Positions 16,458-17,135 of a DNA stretch of 17,135 nucleotides are shown one piece after another (position 1 is the stretch's first letter; the number at the start of each line of letters is the position of its first letter). The translations under genes and the position numbers were made by a program. The notes below the pieces were generated by a model. That model ran no database searches and had not been told where the DNA came from. It saw nothing but the letters and a program-made list of their open reading frames with translations. This stretch comes from Nitrospirota bacterium (lineage in GTDB: Bacteria > UBA2233): assembly GCA_011620345.1 (NCBI GenBank), contig WOZJ01000029.1, forward strand, positions 1-17,135. Reading direction: 5' to 3'.

Positions 16458-16880
16458 CTAGATATAATACATCGTTGTCTTGTTTTGACGAAGCAGGTTT
16501 TCGCGGTCTAAAAGATCCTGAAGAGAAGTCTCTTCGAGCCTTTTTGCGATATGACAGGACAACTCGAAAAGCCAGTCGTCTACCCCGTCTCCGATGCCGC
16601 CGGCATTGCACAGCATTCCCTCGTGCCCTTTGCCCTCCAGGATGCGCACTACCTCGTCTAGCTTCACGTCTACAGGGCTTCTTGCGATCCAGTAACCTCC
16701 CCCAACCCCACGTTTCGCCGTAAGGATCCGAGCCTTGCCAAGCGCTGCAAGTACCTGCTCTAGATATTTGACGGGCGCATGGATGCTTTTTGCCAAATCC
16801 TGGATATGGGAAGGCCTTTCCCTGTCCTTTGCGATCTGAAGCAACGCCTTGAGCCCGTACACGAGCTTTGCCGTAAACAT
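16458..16880 (-). CDS. Rrf2-family transcriptional regulator, possibly CymR-like
   Basis: This is a 140-aa winged-helix protein. It begins MFTAKLVYGLKALLQIA, followed by the recognition region HIQDLAKSIHAPVKYLEQVL (25-44) and the wing AKRGVGGGYWIAR (55-67), all typical of Rrf2. The C-terminal sensor segment has only two cysteines (C91 and C109), not the closely spaced three that bind Fe-S in IscR and RsrR-like proteins. This resembles CymR-type regulators of cysteine and methionine metabolism, which fits the metY gene 15 bp downstream. It is the first gene of the long minus-strand operon, so it probably also controls itself. A GGGGGA ribosome binding site lies just before the ATG. Confidence 0.9.
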   Translation of the reverse strand: MFTAKLVYGLKALLQIAKDRERPSHIQDLAKSIHAPVKYLEQVLAALGKARILTAKRGVGGGYWIARSPVDVKLDEVVRILEGKGHEGMLCNAGGIGDGVDDWLFELSCHIAKRLEETSLQDLLDRENLLRQNKTTMYYI

Positions 16881-16905
16881 CCCTATCCCCCAATGTTTTG
16901 TCTTA

Positions 16906-16934
16906 ATTATACCCTACAGCCCGTGCTTCCTTAA
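16906..16934 (-). promoter_or_regulatory. Promoter of the rrf2-metY-usp-mla operon
   Basis: On the minus strand a perfect TATAAT (16911-16906) lies about 26 bp before the rrf2 ATG. With a 17-bp spacer the -35 is TTAAGG (16934-16929), only 3 of 6, so the promoter may depend on an activator or be tuned by Rrf2. Transcription would begin near 16899, giving a leader of roughly 20 nt. No other comparable promoter was found before the ten downstream genes. Confidence 0.6.
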
Positions 16935-16980
16935 ACGTACCAAGGCATAGGGCTGGTAACGCATAGATGGAGGTTCTTGC

Positions 16981-17010
16981 TTGTGCTACGCTGAATAAGC
17001 GTTCAATAAT
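16981..17010 (+). promoter_or_regulatory. Possible rightward promoter
   Basis: TTGTGC (16981-16986, 3 of 6) and AATAAT (17005-17010, 5 of 6) are separated by 18 bp. They would drive a gene beyond the right edge, divergent from rrf2, with a leader of more than 115 nt that contains the hairpins at 17062-17124. The -35 match is weak. Confidence 0.25.
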
Positions 17011-17061
17011 GGGGTTTTTGAGTCCGCCTACCCTTTAACCTTTAAGAGGCGCTTTTCCTAT

Positions 17062-17124
17062 CTATCGGGAGCGGCGTGTGCAAGGATGGTCCGGCTTCGA
17101 TAGCCGGGGCTTTCTAGCCCCGGC
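17062..17124 (+). promoter_or_regulatory. Three mutually exclusive hairpins
   Basis: Three stems share the segment 17098-17110. They are CTATCG (17062-17067) with CGATAG (17098-17103), CCGGC (17091-17095) with GCCGG (17103-17107), and GCCGGGGC (17103-17110) with GCCCCGGC (17117-17124). The last is a perfect 8-bp stem, extendable to 9 bp. Only one of the overlapping stems can form at a time, as in attenuators and riboswitches. The strong stem is followed by GAAAAGG and not by a U-run, so it is not a normal intrinsic terminator. It could instead hide or expose the AAAAGG. Confidence 0.4.
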
Positions 17125-17135
17125 GAAAAGGTAAT

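Larger units (their letters stand above)
16935..17135. other. Non-coding right end, possible leader of a rightward gene
   Basis: No reading frame I would call a gene is present in these roughly 200 bases. They contain a possible plus-strand promoter, a set of competing hairpins, and a terminal AAAAGG (17126-17131) that could serve as a ribosome binding site for a gene starting just past the window. I could not match it to a tRNA, SRP RNA, or a TPP, FMN, SAM, glycine or fluoride riboswitch. Confidence 0.45.

Noticed and set aside
16461-16470. TATAAT-like sequence between rrf2 and metY as a separate metY promoter
   Set aside because: It is formed by the last codons of rrf2 (Met-Tyr-Tyr-Ile), no convincing -35 box was found at the right distance, and the 15-bp gap favours co-transcription.
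17103-17124. Intrinsic terminator from the GC-rich hairpin at the right end
   Set aside because: Neither strand has a U-run after the stem, so a standard Rho-independent terminator is not supported. It was kept only as a possible regulatory hairpin.

Overview
The window comes from a diderm (Gram-negative type) bacterium of moderately high GC content (mid-fifties percent by eye). Evidence for an outer membrane is an MCE/Mla-type lipid transport set (permease, ATPase and membrane-anchored MCE subunit) next to a lipoprotein with a clear lipobox. Evidence for hydrogen metabolism is a [NiFe]-hydrogenase maturation cluster. Together with Rrf2, a MoeA-like protein and three universal stress proteins, this fits an anaerobic or facultative lineage such as a deltaproteobacterial or Nitrospirota-like group. 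The phylum cannot be fixed from this sequence alone.

Layout, left to right. (1) 1-162: a leader with a good sigma70-type promoter and a perfect 12-bp palindrome. (2) 163-5111, plus strand: hypC-hypD-hypE-hypA-hypF, overlapping or nearly abutting, encoding the machinery that builds the Fe(CN)2CO centre and delivers nickel. hypB is absent, and there are no hydrogenase structural genes. (3) 5161-6726: two different sirtuin deacylases arranged tail to tail with 6 bp between their stop codons. (4) 6785-7342: a small SAM-dependent methyltransferase, divergent from the second sirtuin. (5) 16880-7339, minus strand: eleven genes with gaps of 0-22 bp or small overlaps, which look like one operon read from a TATAAT promoter near 16911. 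In transcription order they are an Rrf2 regulator, an O-acetylhomoserine sulfhydrylase (metY), three UspA proteins, a lipoprotein, mlaE, mlaF, mlaD, a glycerate 2-kinase and a MoeA/PBP-like fusion. (6) 16935-17135: a non-coding stretch with competing hairpins, possibly the leader of a rightward gene beyond the window.

How the genes work together. HypF and HypE make the thiocyanate-type donor from carbamoyl phosphate. HypC and HypD assemble Fe(CN)2CO, and HypA handles nickel. MlaE-MlaF-MlaD form the inner-membrane ABC core that moves phospholipid across the envelope, and the lipoprotein beside them may be an unrecognised partner. Rrf2 next to metY suggests sulfur amino-acid control, because this Rrf2 lacks the three-cysteine Fe-S pattern and so resembles CymR more than IscR. 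The two sirtuins probably have different acyl specificities.

No IS element, phage gene, CRISPR array, tRNA or rRNA was seen. I found no wholly new system. The features most worth a second look are the hypB-less cluster, the convergent sirtuin pair with complementary mRNA ends, the eleven-gene mixed operon, the repeated C-terminus of MlaD, the diverged PBP-like tail on MoeA, and the structured DNA at the right end.
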